Origin: Exophiala sp. HKRS030
Lineage: Eukaryota; Ascomycota; Eurotiomycetes; Chaetothyriales; Herpotrichiellaceae
Assembly (NCBI GenBank): GCA_023897205.1
Contig: JAHWDD010000001.1
Location: 5,394,001-5,458,000 of the forward strand
DNA length: 64,000 nt
Reading direction: 5' to 3'
Shown here: positions 10,565-21,267 of the stretch, piece by piece
How positions within the stretch are numbered: the stretch's first letter is position 1
Layout of the letters: every line of letters begins with the position of its first letter
The notes under the pieces: generated by a model
Database searches by the model: none
What the model was told of the DNA's origin: nothing
The model's input: the letters and a program-made list of their open reading frames with translations, nothing else
Translations under genes and position numbers: made by a program

Positions 10565-12521
10565 ATGATAGACGCGCCGGAGGAGGGAGACGGTCGTGCT
10601 AAGCCTATCATTCCTGGCCTCGGTGAAGATGACAGCAACAAGGCCGCTATACTTATTCAGGTTCTGATGCACTTCGCTTGCTTGTGCGCACATGTTTGCT
10701 GACCGATCTCAAGAAAACATATAGAGGTTATCGAACCCGCCGACAGCTGAAAGGCTTTGGCCTTGATGCAACCACCCGGTGGTATGAGGTCAGTGTCATT
10801 GTAACCGTCAAAACTACGGCTTCGACTAAGTACTCATGAAGTAGGCAGTGAAAGATGCACAATACCAGCAACTAACCACACCAAGAGATTCCGAACAGCC
10901 CTACACAAGCTCTGACAACCATGCTTCACATGGAGAGACGCCATTATCACCAGCAAGGAGGAAATGGTTCAAAGCCACGGATATCGCCCGGAGAGCCGGA
11001 GCAGACGATCGGTCGCCTTCAGTGTCGGATGTATCCTCTGACGAGAATATCGAGGCGGAAGATGCAAAGAGAAAGAGACAGGAGGCTAATGAGATACGGA
11101 AGAAGACTGCAAAGATGATGGATCTGCAATACTTCTTGGAAATGGTAGACCAAAAACACCGATACGGGAGCAATTTGCGCAAATACCACAACCACTGGAA
11201 GGCACTAGATACCACTCAAAATTTCTTTTACTGGCTCGATCATGGAGACGGCAGAAATGTCACTCTCCCGGAATGCAGCAGAGAGCGCCTCGACAAGGAA
11301 CAAGTCCGCTATCTTTCGCGAGAAGAACGTCTCAATTATCTTGTCAAGGTCAACAGCCAGGGTCTCCTTGTCTGGGCAAAGAATGGCGAGTTGGTGTGGA
11401 CCAAGGATGAGCTGTACAAAGACAGCATCAATGGAATAGTGCCCATATATGACAGCTCTCCTAAATGGCAGTACAACGTGCCAGTATCAAATCAACATCA
11501 ATCCAGCAGTAGTTCCTCGGATGACTCGTCAGACGAAGAGGACGAAAAGGATGAGAATACTGGAGGCGACGAGGGCGAGAGATACGTCAACGAAGAGGTG
11601 AGTGGTCTTTTGGGTTCTTGCAAATATTACTGGATGTCTAACGGCACTCCGATATCAAAGTTTCATCGAGCCAAAGGACCAGCGAAGCTCAAGCATGTGT
11701 CGGCAGCGGTACTTTTCAACCATATGATCAGAACTAGCTTGAAGAAGGGCCACAAATGGATCTTTGTAAGTTGATGCTTGCTGCCCTGTGTCGAGCCACG
11801 TACTGACCGGATACAGGTCGCAGGTTCGTTCCAGCTTTGTGTCAACTTTCCGTATGAGTATGCTCACTAAAACCAGACACCTCTCTCCGTTTGTACATTG
11901 GCTATAAGCAATCAGGCGCTTTCCAACATTCTTCCTTCCTCCATGGTGCCCGCATCCTAGCGGCTGGTCTCATAAAGGTCAAGAGGGGACAGTTACGGAG
12001 ATTATCTCCCTTGAGGTGAGGACAAAATACCACTGCACCACTGGCTCAACTGAACATACAACAGTGGTCACTATCGGCCCCCCGCTATCAACTTTCGAAC
12101 GTTTGTGCATAGCTTGCGTGACACGGGAGTTGACATGTCCCATGTCTCTATTTCAAGAAGTTACGCCATCTTAGTCGGACTGGAAACATATACGAAAACC
12201 CGGAAGAAAATCAAATCTGCAGAAAAGAAAGCAGTGCGCGAAAAAGACAAGCTCATCAACCCGGAGAAAGTCAAGGCGGAAGAAGAGGCTCAGCAAGATA
12301 AGTCCAAGAGTGCTGAAAAAGAGAGACTGCATCTCGAACAGCAACGCAAGGCTGCAGAGGCCAAAGCAAACGAGCGAAAGGCTGATCGAAGCATCAGCGG
12401 AAGACTGTCGCGTGCAATGACAAAGCTCAGATCTAACAAGGAGAGCGATGAGAAAAACCCGAGACGACTACCGGGAACAGGGCCTGAGGATGGAATCCCT
12501 GCCCCAGAAGGACGAAGGTGA
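10565..12521 (+). CDS. IQ calmodulin-binding motif protein, fungal conserved family
   Basis: Function is not established; the IQ motif suggests calmodulin binding. Six exons: 10565-10660, 10714-10788, 10845-11765, 11817-11823 (only 7 nt), 11877-12015 and 12065-12521. Total is 565 codons including stop, all phases consistent. The IQ motif is split by intron 1 (AAILIQ then KTYRGYRTRRQLKG), which supports the upstream exons even though the open frame alone begins later at a GTG. Next come an acidic/basic linker, a conserved block (YFLEMVDQKHRYG, LDHGDGRNVTLPECSRERLD, VRYLSREERLNYLVKV, WTKDELYKDSINGIVP), a Ser/Asp/Glu-rich stretch, and a second conserved block (KHVSAAVLFNHMIRTSL, KWIFVADTSLRLYIGYKQSG, SPLSGHYRPPAINFRTFVHS). 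The last ~100 residues are a Lys/Glu-rich coiled coil with a basic tail. The first donor is a weak GTTCTG. No membrane segment. Confidence 0.85.
11817..11823 (+). other. 7-nt microexon of the IQ-motif gene
   Basis: The exon GTCGCAG lies between introns 11766-11816 (GTAAGT..ACAG) and 11824-11876 (GTTCGT..CCAG). It supplies Val, Ala and the first base of Asp in KWIF-VAD-TSLRLYIG. Leaving it out breaks the frame and the conserved block. Confidence 0.75.
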
Positions 12522-14451
12522 CGAGGGGATGGTTTGGGTGAGAGGAGATGATGGCTCGAGCAAGAACATCGCCATAGATCCCCGGATGTTCATCTTGCAA
12601 CACCCAGCACCAGTGCAAGGACGGATGCTTGTCTAGAGAGATGGCTTCTAGCTATCACGAGGCTTCGTGGCACTTGTGTCGTCGAGATCCGGAATCCCAT
12701 GTCACCTGTCCTGAGCAATTTTCCTGTAATAGAACAAAGTGTCATCACTCCGAAAAGTCGTATCGTACTTTGCAGACCCATGTTATCATCGAGGCGACAA
12801 TCCTTGTCTATCCTTCGTAAAAAGTAATGACAATGAGACCAGTCACGGAAGAGAATAGCTTTGTGAGACCTCGAGGTACGAATGCAATACGAGGCATCGA
12901 TAATGGGTGATGTCAAAGTGCAGATGTGGATGGCCACCGGTGTAAAAAAAAGTTGGTGAGATCCCTGACACTTTTCCACCTTTTACTGGCTCTTCCAAGA
13001 AAACGTGCGTTGCTGATCCCTGTCCACATCTTTGACTCTTTTCCACTCAGCACCACGCGTTGTGTCTGTGGCTGGTGATCCGTACCGCCTTTCAACGTGC
13101 CTTTGTGATCGGCCGATGGTCATTGACTCAAACCACATACCCACCATAGACCCTCCCTCGGCACCCTCGCCTACACTTGTCTCTTTCCCCCACCGGACGA
13201 GGATCTCAAGAAAGCTGTGGCAAAAGCCTCCATTTACCGAAGAGCAAGTAGAGGTCCTGAGAACCACCAGTGCGTCTGGGCATGGTGTGCAATAAGACAA
13301 GAGGCACAGTGTTCAACAAGCGTCATGCAGCCCAGAGGTGCAGGCAAAGGCATTGTCACTACGAAATACTACAGTACTTACGGGGTCCTCCGACGCCTCA
13401 TTTAAAACATCCCTGGGAATGACACCAATGACAACGGCCAAAGACCCCGCCATCGACGTGAGCAACACGGTGCAAAAAACCTGTTCTCAGGAATTCGGCT
13501 GGGGCGGTGCGTCAACACTGGACACTCCCTAAGCCACATCTGACATCTCATAACGCCTAAGACTTCGGACCACGTCTCGCTTCTCCACTTGGCGTCGTGT
13601 CAAGCCCGGATCCCTGCCGTAACTCTACCTTCAATCCTTCAGATGTCGACCCGGAAGATAGGGACACATGCGGTGCTACGCGAAAGAGAAAGAAGTCGCT
13701 GTTCACCCTCGAACTCGATACGGAATACACATCGCTCGGTAGACATCGCTTTCATCATTCGACCTTATGACGGAGGCTGGAATGGCAGCAAAAAGCCGAG
13801 CAACAAATCAAAGAGTGGACGCTTCGTGAAGCGGCGCTTGACATCAGATCCTCCGATCACTCAAGGCGGGATCCTGGCATGTCTGGGGATATACCCTGTT
13901 CACATGGGTTTCGGAGCATGGCATTCCTTGTCGCCGTCACTCCTCTTTTCCATGCTCATTCGCGATTCTGCATTTGCTTTTCGATCGTCAATCCAGACAG
14001 GCCAGCATCCCCTGCAACCTCGTCTCTTTCCACGATGCCATTCGCTGGATGGATTTTGATCCCATCCAGACCTAACTTTTCTGTGCCACACTCTTACCTC
14101 TTCGAGTCCCTCATGTCTCCTGCTCTGACGCAATGGCTCTGCTTGAAACAAGGAGCTGGCAGCCACAATGAGGCACCAGCTCGCTCAGAAAGAGAGGAGC
14201 TTCGAGCTTTCTCACACCAGGATAGCAATGATGAACAGTGACGTAGGAACATTTTGCTTCTACTACTTGACGACGTATTGTTCCCTCAGCCCAACGCGAT
14301 TTTTTCCTTTCTGTCTCTCAAGTCCATCCCATCCATCAAATTAATACCATACAGTGTAAATTATCAAGATACCCAGTTGAGAAGAAGACAGTTGCCTGAG
14401 CGTGAAAAAGCAACGTCAAAAGTTTTATGATACTGTATTTTTAGGCAGCTG
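12522..14451. other. Intergenic region of about 1.9 kb upstream of the LEA/DUF3659 gene
   Basis: Contains the 3' end of the IQ gene and presumably the promoter and leader of the large repeat gene. Short ORFs (for example 13589-14059 and 13879-14241 +) overlap in different frames and show no family features. No RNA gene recognised. Confidence 0.55.
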
Positions 14452-17400
14452 ATGACCACGAGTAATCGGAACTCATCAGCCTCGTACGCATATTACTCCT
14501 TTCCTCCAACGCCCAGTCGCGAGTCGCGATCCTCTCAACAGTCTAGCCCAGCAACAGTCAGGAGCTTTAAAAGCACAATGCCGTCCCCAGCAACAGCAAG
14601 GTCGGGAAATCCTCCCGAAACACCCACAAAGACTGGCAAGAGCCCTCAATCACAATCCACTTCTAAGCTTACTGGGAAAGATATCCCGAGAGGTACTCCT
14701 GGACGCAAGCCGCCCAAGCTCGGGGCTTCCAAGGCGACCCCAAAGAAAGTAACCGAAGATGCTCCCGAACCGAAAGAGGCCGAGAAGCCCGTTGAAGATG
14801 TGAAAGAAAAGGCTGAAGACACCAGCGAAGATGCCCAGCAGAAAATCAGTCTGAAGGACACCGAAGAGCCTGGCGGAAAGGTCAGCCAGCCAGGTAACGA
14901 CACCGGTGCCGAGAGCACCTCCGTCGCCGACACGAGCGAATTGTCGGAAGCCAACCCCGAGCCGGTGCCTGATAGCGATGAAGACGAGCAGGAGACCGCC
15001 AAAGAAAGCAAAGGCGTTGCCAAAGACGAGGGCACCGATGAAGGTGACGAAACCGAAGGCCCCGTGGAAGAGACACCTGCCGCCGAGACCGAAGACGCCG
15101 CTGAAGAGGCGGAGGACGAGGCTGAGGGCAAGGGCTCCGGAGCACTCGGAGGTCTCAAGTCAGCTGCCGGCGGGGTTGCCGGCGGCGGCAAGAAGCTCGC
15201 AGGCCGTGTCGGTGGTGCGAAGGACACTGCCACTGGTGCCGCTGGAAAGGCATCCAAGGGCGATGTAAAGGGTGCTGCCGAAGATACTGCTGGTGATGCC
15301 AAGGACACGGTCACAGACACGGCAGAAGACGCCAAAGACACCACCGAAGACACCGCCGAAGAGGTATCAGGTGATGTTCCTGATGCTGACGGAGCAGTCG
15401 ACGGCGCCAAAGACACTGCCCAAAAGACCGCTGGTGACGCTGAGGAAGCTGCTGGTGAAGCCAAGGAGACCGCCGAAGATGCTGTCGACGGTGTCAAGGA
15501 CTCTGCCGAAGGTGCCTTACCAGACTTGTCTATCTTGAAGGGTCTCAAAGTTAGCGAGAATGGTGACATCCTCGACGACTCGGGTAAGGCCGTTGGCAAG
15601 CTCGAGGAGGGCGATCCTGCTGATCTCGAGGGCTACGAGATCGCTGACGATGGGGAGATTCTCGACGAAGACGGCGATGTCGTAGGTCGCGCCACCGTTC
15701 TTCCAGATCAAGCTGGTGACGTTGCAGAGGGCGCGGAAGATGCCATTGACGACGCTAAGGATGCCGCAGAAGATGCCGTCGAAACATACTTGCCTGATAT
15801 CAACGTTCTTGATGGACTCGAGGTGCAAGAGAACGGTGACATTCTTGACAAAGAAGGGAATGTTCTTGGCAAGATCACGGAGGGCGACCCAGCCGACCTG
15901 GTTGGTATGACCCTTAATGCTGATGGTGAGGTTCTCGACGAGGACGGCGATGCTATCGGACGGGCGGAGACCGTCCCTCAGCCAGTGAAGCAAGCTGCGG
16001 AGGATGCCGCAGGCGAGCTTCCAGGTGTCGACGCACTCGAAGGCCTTGAAGTTCAAGAGGACGGCGCTATCAAGGATTCCTCGGGCAAGACACTGGGCAA
16101 GATTACCGAAGGCGACCCTTCAGACCTTGTTGGTCGGACCGTGAACGCAGAAGGTGAAGTCCTCGACGAAGATGGGGATGTTATTGGCCGTGCCGAAGTC
16201 GTGCCCGAAGCAGCTGGCGCTGTCGATGACGCGACGCCCGATTTTGTGCAGGAAGCCTTGGACAAGGTGGACGAGATTCAAGATCAACTAAAACCCAACC
16301 TCACAATTGTAGAGGGTAGGAAACTCAACAAGAAAGGCAACATCATCGACGACGAGGGTGAGGTGTTGGCTAAGCTTGTTGATGGTGATATCAAAGCTTG
16401 TGCCGGCAAGATCCCTAATGAAAACGGCGAAATTCTCGACAAGGACGGCAATGTCATCGGCCGCGTCGAGGTTGTGCAGGGCGAAGCCGCTGAGGAGGCT
16501 ATGAAAGAACTTCACCCTGAGCTTCTCGAACAACTTGAAGATGCGCAACAAGCGGCTGAGGAGGCCGAGAAGCAAGCCGAAGAACAGGCCGAGGACGCTG
16601 GAGACGCCGCCGAGACCGCTGAGGAGGCTGCAGATACCGCTGAAGGTGCAGCGGATGAAGCCAAGGACGCCGCTGAACAGGCTGCAAAACCCGACTTCTC
16701 CCAACTTGAAGGCCTGAAGGTGAACAAGAAGGGCCAAGTTGTCAACGAGGACGGGGATCCAATTGCTCGTCTCGTCGACGGGTACGAAATTGATGATGTC
16801 CGCGGCAAGAAGATCAATGAGAATGGTGAAATCTTGGACAAAGATGGCAACGTGATTGGTAAAGTCGAATTCATTCCTGAAGCTATCGAAGAAGGCATTG
16901 TCGAAGTTGAGGAAGCTTCACCAGATGCGCCAGACACCTCCATCCTCGAAGGCCTCAAGGTCAACAAGAAGGGCATGGTTCTCAACGAGGAAGGTGATCC
17001 GATCGCTCAGCTTAGCGAAGGCGAGCTGGAGACTTGTGCAGGCAAGAAGTTGAACGACAAGGGTGAGGTACTTGACAAGGACGGCAATGTCATTGGCAAG
17101 GTCGAATTGATTGCCCAAGAAGGTGAAGAGGAGCAAGAAGAAGACGACGGATTGCCTCCTTTATCCATCCTCGAAGGCCTCAAGGTCAACAAGGCTGGCA
17201 AGCTCGTCGACAGCGATGGCAACATTGTCGGCGAATTGGTCGAAGGCGATGCCAAGAAGATTTGGAAGGCTGGTGTCAGCTGTGACGACCAAGGGCAATT
17301 CTGGGACAGCAAAGGTCACATCATTGGCCGAGCTAAAACTCTTCCTCAAGAAGACAACGAAGGAGAGGCAGAATTTGCCGGATTGGATGGCCTGACTGTT

Positions 17401-19335
17401 GTTGCCGACGGCTGGGTCGAAGATGATAACGGAAACCGAGTCGGTCGAATTGTCGATGGCGATGCGAAGAAGCTTGTTGGCCGTGCAGTTGACGAGGATG
17501 GAGACATCATTGATAAGAGAGGCAATGTGGTCGGTCATGCGGAGAGATATGAAGAACCCGAAGCTGAGGCTGAGCCTGAACCAGAAGCTATTGACTTGTC
17601 AGAGCTAAAGGGCCTGAAGCCTAACAAGCAAGGAAACGTGATTGGACCTGACGGTGTGCCCATTGGCCGTGTTGTTGAAGGCAATGTCAAAGAACTCGCC
17701 GGACGATCAATTGACGAGAATGGTCAGATCTGGAATGACCAAGGCAAAGTTATCGGAAGATGCGAACTTATCCCGGCCGAGGAACGAGAGGCCAAGCCTG
17801 AAGGCCCATTTGCTGGCCTTGATGGTCTTCTTGTCGGCAAGGATGGCTTGGTCAACGACGCCGAAGGAAATGTCGTCGGCAAGGTGGTTGAGGGCGACTG
17901 GAAGAAACTTGTCGGCCGTGCTGTCGACGAAGACGGTGATATCATCGACAAATATGGCAATGTCAAGGGTCATGTTGAGCCTTACGAGGAACCCGAAGAG
18001 GAGGTCGTCGAGGAAGACTTGTCAAGCCTGGAAGGCAAGACAGTGAACAAGTTGGGCAAGGTTGTTGACGAGCACGGCACCATCTTCGGAGAGGTCCTTG
18101 AAGGCGAGATTAAGCACCTCATTGGCTGCAAGGTCGACGGCAAAGGACAAATCTGGAGCAACAACGGTAAGGTCATCGGACGCGCAGGTCTCATCCAAGG
18201 TGGCGACGATGGCCGGGCCGAGGGACCATTCTCAAACTTCGAATCCACCACCGTGTCCAAGGACGGTCTCGTCAAGGACGCCAACGGCGAGATCGTCGGC
18301 CGTGTCATTGAAGGCGACCCCAAGAAACTGGTGGGTCGTCGCGTGGATGACGAGGGCGACATCGTGGACAAGAACGGCAATGTCATTGGCAAGGCTGAAC
18401 GATGGGAGCCTGAGCAGAAAGAGCGCGAAGTGTCTCCCATGTCTGGCTGCCGCATCAATAAAGATGGCGAGGTCCGTGACAAGAACGGCGAGGTGATTGG
18501 TAGACTGACGGACGGCAATCTACTTGCTTGCGTCGGCAAAGAAGTCAACGACAATGGCTACGTGGTGGACCAGGACGGCAACAAGCTCGGAGAGTGTACA
18601 TTGATCGAAAACATTCCCGAGCCCGAGGAAGAAGATGAGACGACACCAGAGCAACTCAAGGAGGAGGAGGAACGAGAGATTGCCAAGAAGATTGGCAACA
18701 TCATTAACCAGACGATTGACCAGATGAAGCCAATCTGTGATCAGATCACCGATGTAAGTTGGGAGGCCATTGAAACAGAAGTACATGCTGACCGAGAATT
18801 GCAGAAAATCGAAAAGGCCGATCGCACGCCTCGTGAAGAGCTCGACGAAGAGAAACTCGTGCAGGATGTCAAGCCTCTCATCGAAGAAGGCAGTCGTATC
18901 TTGGGCGAGTGCAATGGTGCCATCCGCGGCCTAGACCCCGACGGACGCATTGCTGCTCAGGCCAAGGCTCGCGCTGCTTCCGGCGAGGCTACCCCCGAAG
19001 AACATCGTGTCGCCGAAGGGTTGAAGGAACTCACCTCGACCATTGTCAAGTGCATTGACAATGCCAAGAAGAGAATCTCCGACATGCCTCACGCGAAGAA
19101 GAAGTTGAACCCACTCTGGGGTCTCCTCACGGAGCCACTGTTCCAGATCATCGCCGCCGTCGGCTTGCTCTTGTCTGGTGTCCTTGGTCTCGTGGGCAAG
19201 TTACTCAACGGTCTAGGTCTGGGTGGCCTGGTCAACGGTATCCTCGGCGGCCTGGGAGTCGACAAGCTCCTCGGTGGACTGGGACTCGGTAGCATCGCTG
19301 AGAGTCTAGGTCTGGGAGGTGGTAAGAAGAAATAG
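14452..19335 (+). CDS. Giant LEA-like protein with 13 DUF3659 repeats and a C-terminal DUF6987-type domain
   Basis: Probably an intrinsically disordered, stress- or cell-periphery-associated protein; the biochemical role is unknown. The ATG at 14452 opens a 1627-codon frame. A 51-nt stretch at 18754-18804 has all marks of an intron, so the spliced protein is probably 1610 residues. Order: Ser/Pro/Thr-rich basic N-terminus (1-110); highly acidic region (110-225); Ala/Lys/Asp/Glu LEA-type amphipathic repeats (about 225-355) with recurrent AxDTAxDAKD patterns; 13 units of about 59 residues (359-1385) of the form GLxVNxxGxVxDxxGxxIGxxxEGD...G...NxxGEILDxDGNxIGxxE. Further LEA-like linkers interrupt the array between units 4 and 5. 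After the array come an acidic helix, a conserved domain (VKPLIEEGSRILGECNGAIR), and a hydrophobic Gly/Leu-rich tail ending GGGKKK that could embed in membrane. Long antisense ORFs come from the strong GC3 bias. Confidence 0.9.
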   Translation: MTTSNRNSSASYAYYSFPPTPSRESRSSQQSSPATVRSFKSTMPSPATARSGNPPETPTKTGKSPQSQSTSKLTGKDIPRGTPGRKPPKLGASKATPKKVTEDAPEPKEAEKPVEDVKEKAEDTSEDAQQKISLKDTEEPGGKVSQPGNDTGAESTSVADTSELSEANPEPVPDSDEDEQETAKESKGVAKDEGTDEGDETEGPVEETPAAETEDAAEEAEDEAEGKGSGALGGLKSAAGGVAGGGKKLAGRVGGAKDTATGAAGKASKGDVKGAAEDTAGDAKDTVTDTAEDAKDTTEDTAEEVSGDVPDADGAVDGAKDTAQKTAGDAEEAAGEAKETAEDAVDGVKDSAEGALPDLSILKGLKVSENGDILDDSGKAVGKLEEGDPADLEGYEIADDGEILDEDGDVVGRATVLPDQAGDVAEGAEDAIDDAKDAAEDAVETYLPDINVLDGLEVQENGDILDKEGNVLGKITEGDPADLVGMTLNADGEVLDEDGDAIGRAETVPQPVKQAAEDAAGELPGVDALEGLEVQEDGAIKDSSGKTLGKITEGDPSDLVGRTVNAEGEVLDEDGDVIGRAEVVPEAAGAVDDATPDFVQEALDKVDEIQDQLKPNLTIVEGRKLNKKGNIIDDEGEVLAKLVDGDIKACAGKIPNENGEILDKDGNVIGRVEVVQGEAAEEAMKELHPELLEQLEDAQQAAEEAEKQAEEQAEDAGDAAETAEEAADTAEGAADEAKDAAEQAAKPDFSQLEGLKVNKKGQVVNEDGDPIARLVDGYEIDDVRGKKINENGEILDKDGNVIGKVEFIPEAIEEGIVEVEEASPDAPDTSILEGLKVNKKGMVLNEEGDPIAQLSEGELETCAGKKLNDKGEVLDKDGNVIGKVELIAQEGEEEQEEDDGLPPLSILEGLKVNKAGKLVDSDGNIVGELVEGDAKKIWKAGVSCDDQGQFWDSKGHIIGRAKTLPQEDNEGEAEFAGLDGLTVVADGWVEDDNGNRVGRIVDGDAKKLVGRAVDEDGDIIDKRGNVVGHAERYEEPEAEAEPEPEAIDLSELKGLKPNKQGNVIGPDGVPIGRVVEGNVKELAGRSIDENGQIWNDQGKVIGRCELIPAEEREAKPEGPFAGLDGLLVGKDGLVNDAEGNVVGKVVEGDWKKLVGRAVDEDGDIIDKYGNVKGHVEPYEEPEEEVVEEDLSSLEGKTVNKLGKVVDEHGTIFGEVLEGEIKHLIGCKVDGKGQIWSNNGKVIGRAGLIQGGDDGRAEGPFSNFESTTVSKDGLVKDANGEIVGRVIEGDPKKLVGRRVDDEGDIVDKNGNVIGKAERWEPEQKEREVSPMSGCRINKDGEVRDKNGEVIGRLTDGNLLACVGKEVNDNGYVVDQDGNKLGECTLIENIPEPEEEDETTPEQLKEEEEREIAKKIGNIINQTIDQMKPICDQITDVSWEAIETEVHADRELQKIEKADRTPREELDEEKLVQDVKPLIEEGSRILGECNGAIRGLDPDGRIAAQAKARAASGEATPEEHRVAEGLKELTSTIVKCIDNAKKRISDMPHAKKKLNPLWGLLTEPLFQIIAAVGLLLSGVLGLVGKLLNGLGLGGLVNGILGGLGVDKLLGGLGLGSIAESLGLGGGKKK
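15526..18606 (+). repeat. Protein-coding tandem array of 13 DUF3659 units
   Basis: Units begin at GLKVSENGDILDD and end at GNKLGECTLI. Units 1-3 share EGDPADLVG..GEVLDEDGD. Units 4-6 share NENGEILDKDGNVIG. Units 7-12 alternate between a type with GQxW..GKVIGR (7, 9, 11) and a type with VGRAVDEDGDIIDK (8, 10, 12). The copies have diverged at DNA level, so the array is old. Confidence 0.9.
18754..18804 (+). other. Probable 51-nt phase-0 intron inside the LEA/DUF3659 gene, open when unspliced
   Basis: Starts GTAAGT, has a branch-like GCTGAC near the 3' end and closes with TTGCAG. It contains no in-frame stop, so retention would add 17 residues (VSWEAIETEVHADRELQ) between ITD and KIEKADRTPREELDEE. 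The conserved domain reads smoothly when it is removed. Confidence 0.75.
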
Positions 19336-21267
19336 GCCAGACACGGTTGGAACCGAGTATCACGACACTTTGTCTCTATTCAGTGATCTGTTGGTTGTGA
19401 GGATGGACACTTTTGATTCCAACGATCAACGAGAATGATACGAAGGTCGTGTTCTGGAGAAAACCTCATTGTACATTAGCTATTTTTCGTCCATGGTCTG
19501 GTCATGTTGGGTGGCATGGTGTTAACTTTGGGATCGGTTTTCGGGGATTTCATTTGTTATGTGTGTCTAGGCAGTATGAGTGGTAATAATTTCTTTTGTT
19601 GTTGAATAGGTGTGTTGAGGTTATGAAAAATACGGGGTTACCTCTCTTTCCATACTGTTGGCATCCCACGTGCATGTAGTGCGGAATACTTCTCTACTTG
19701 TGTACAGTACTTGTCTATTCATATCCCAGGTGTTGAGGCAAGTGTGCCCGTACAACAGCGACCATGTTTGAAACCGAGATGTGCATCCGCAATTCAAGAG
19801 GCCTGGACATGATCATCACATGTTTAGTCTTAGTACGGAAGCGACATGAAGGACCCCCGTTGTTTAGTGGCGTTACAGAAGGACCACAAATTCTGCCGGC
19901 AGAAACTTGACCGTGTTTTTTTCCCTCGGACCACAAATTTCCTCGAAGTGACACACACCAGCATTTCGCAACCAAATCCCATCGCCGATATAACATTCCC
20001 TTCCAAGAGGTTTGTGTCTTCCGTCCTTGCCGTCGTTTTTGCACAAAACTTCAGAGTGACGTGACAATTTTTGATTCTCGAAGCAAATATTCGCATCCTC
20101 CCTAATCATGCCTGTTCGTGCTATTTCTGTAGTTCAGTAGGGAGTGCAGAGGACTACGAATAACATGTGCTCAGCGACGTATTTCATTGTCTCGAACGAG
20201 AGACACCCAGGAACAAATACGCGGCGAGCACATTCACCGGCTTGCTGCAGCTACGGAACGACTTTTCCACGCGACAGTGGACTGACATTCTAGAGATAGT
20301 ATGTGTGTTCCCTGTTAATTGCAATGTATCACAAGAGGTTTGCCTCCTACAGTCCACAGAGATACTCATCCATACATACAGTACTGTACTATTTAGTACG
20401 GACTAGACCTGTCGATCGTCGATTCCCAGACAAATCAAAGATACGTACGACGCGGCCTAGCGAGTCTAGACACCGCCTATCTCGACCTGATCCACCAATG
20501 AGGTTTTTTCGTTGCACCCACCACCGTCGAAATGGCAGGCGGTGAGATTCTCGCCAAGGTTCGCGCATTTCTTCTACGAATACGGAGTAGATAGTCCATA
20601 GTGCTGTTTAGAACATCCGTACTTTGATATCCCAAGTACAGTTTCGAACTTGGGGGCGGGAAGGGAAGAGACGGAAGAGAGGTTTGAGTGTTCTACCGTT
20701 ATCTTGTGAGTCAGCTGGTATGACTACGAATAATCAAAGCATGGGAAAGAGAGAGTTCGGAATATAGTCGGGCTCGCTGGTGCTGCCGCTGGTTACAAGG
20801 ATGATCTCGGTCTCTGCATCCGCCCCAACAAGGAAAAGTATTTTGTCTGACGGAAAAAATCACTCGGCGACTAGGCTAACCATTTGTCAGTGTTTGCCCA
20901 AGTCTTCACTTGTCAGACAACAGATATCTACCTTTTTCCAAGTCATTTGGTCTGCAGAGCCTTGACTTCGACCCTTCTTCGCCTCCACATACGCTACTCG
21001 ATTCACACGCTCGCTCGCACTGCATTTTCCACTTCCTTCAGTCTCTTTCTCGTTTTCTTCTTCCTTTCTCTCTTCTCCTCCTTCCTCCTCCTTTCTTCTC
21101 ACACCGTTCTGCTCTTAGTGTTTCTACCATTCTCGCGTTCTAGAAGACATTACCTACGAGAACACCCCATCCTATCGGACCGCCATCTGTCGAGGACATT
21201 CTGCTATTGTTGTGCTGCTGCTGCGGGTGGACAACAGGTCGTAAGAGACGAGGGTTTACAAGAGAAA
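19336..21267. other. Intergenic region of about 1.9 kb upstream of the MFS gene
   Basis: No gene recognised. Contains TACGGAGTA at 20581-20589 and a palindromic CAGTACTG around 20381-20388. A strongly pyrimidine-rich stretch at about 21020-21110 (TTTCTC/TTCCTC runs) is typical of a fungal promoter or 5' leader just before the MFS start. Confidence 0.55.

Noticed and set aside
14646..15599. Minus-strand ORF of 317 codons within the LEA gene
   Set aside because: It is the mirror of the strongly biased Ala/Asp/Glu/Lys codons of the plus-strand gene; its translation is Ser/Ala/Pro-rich without family features. The other antisense ORFs in 14.8-19 kb are the same effect.
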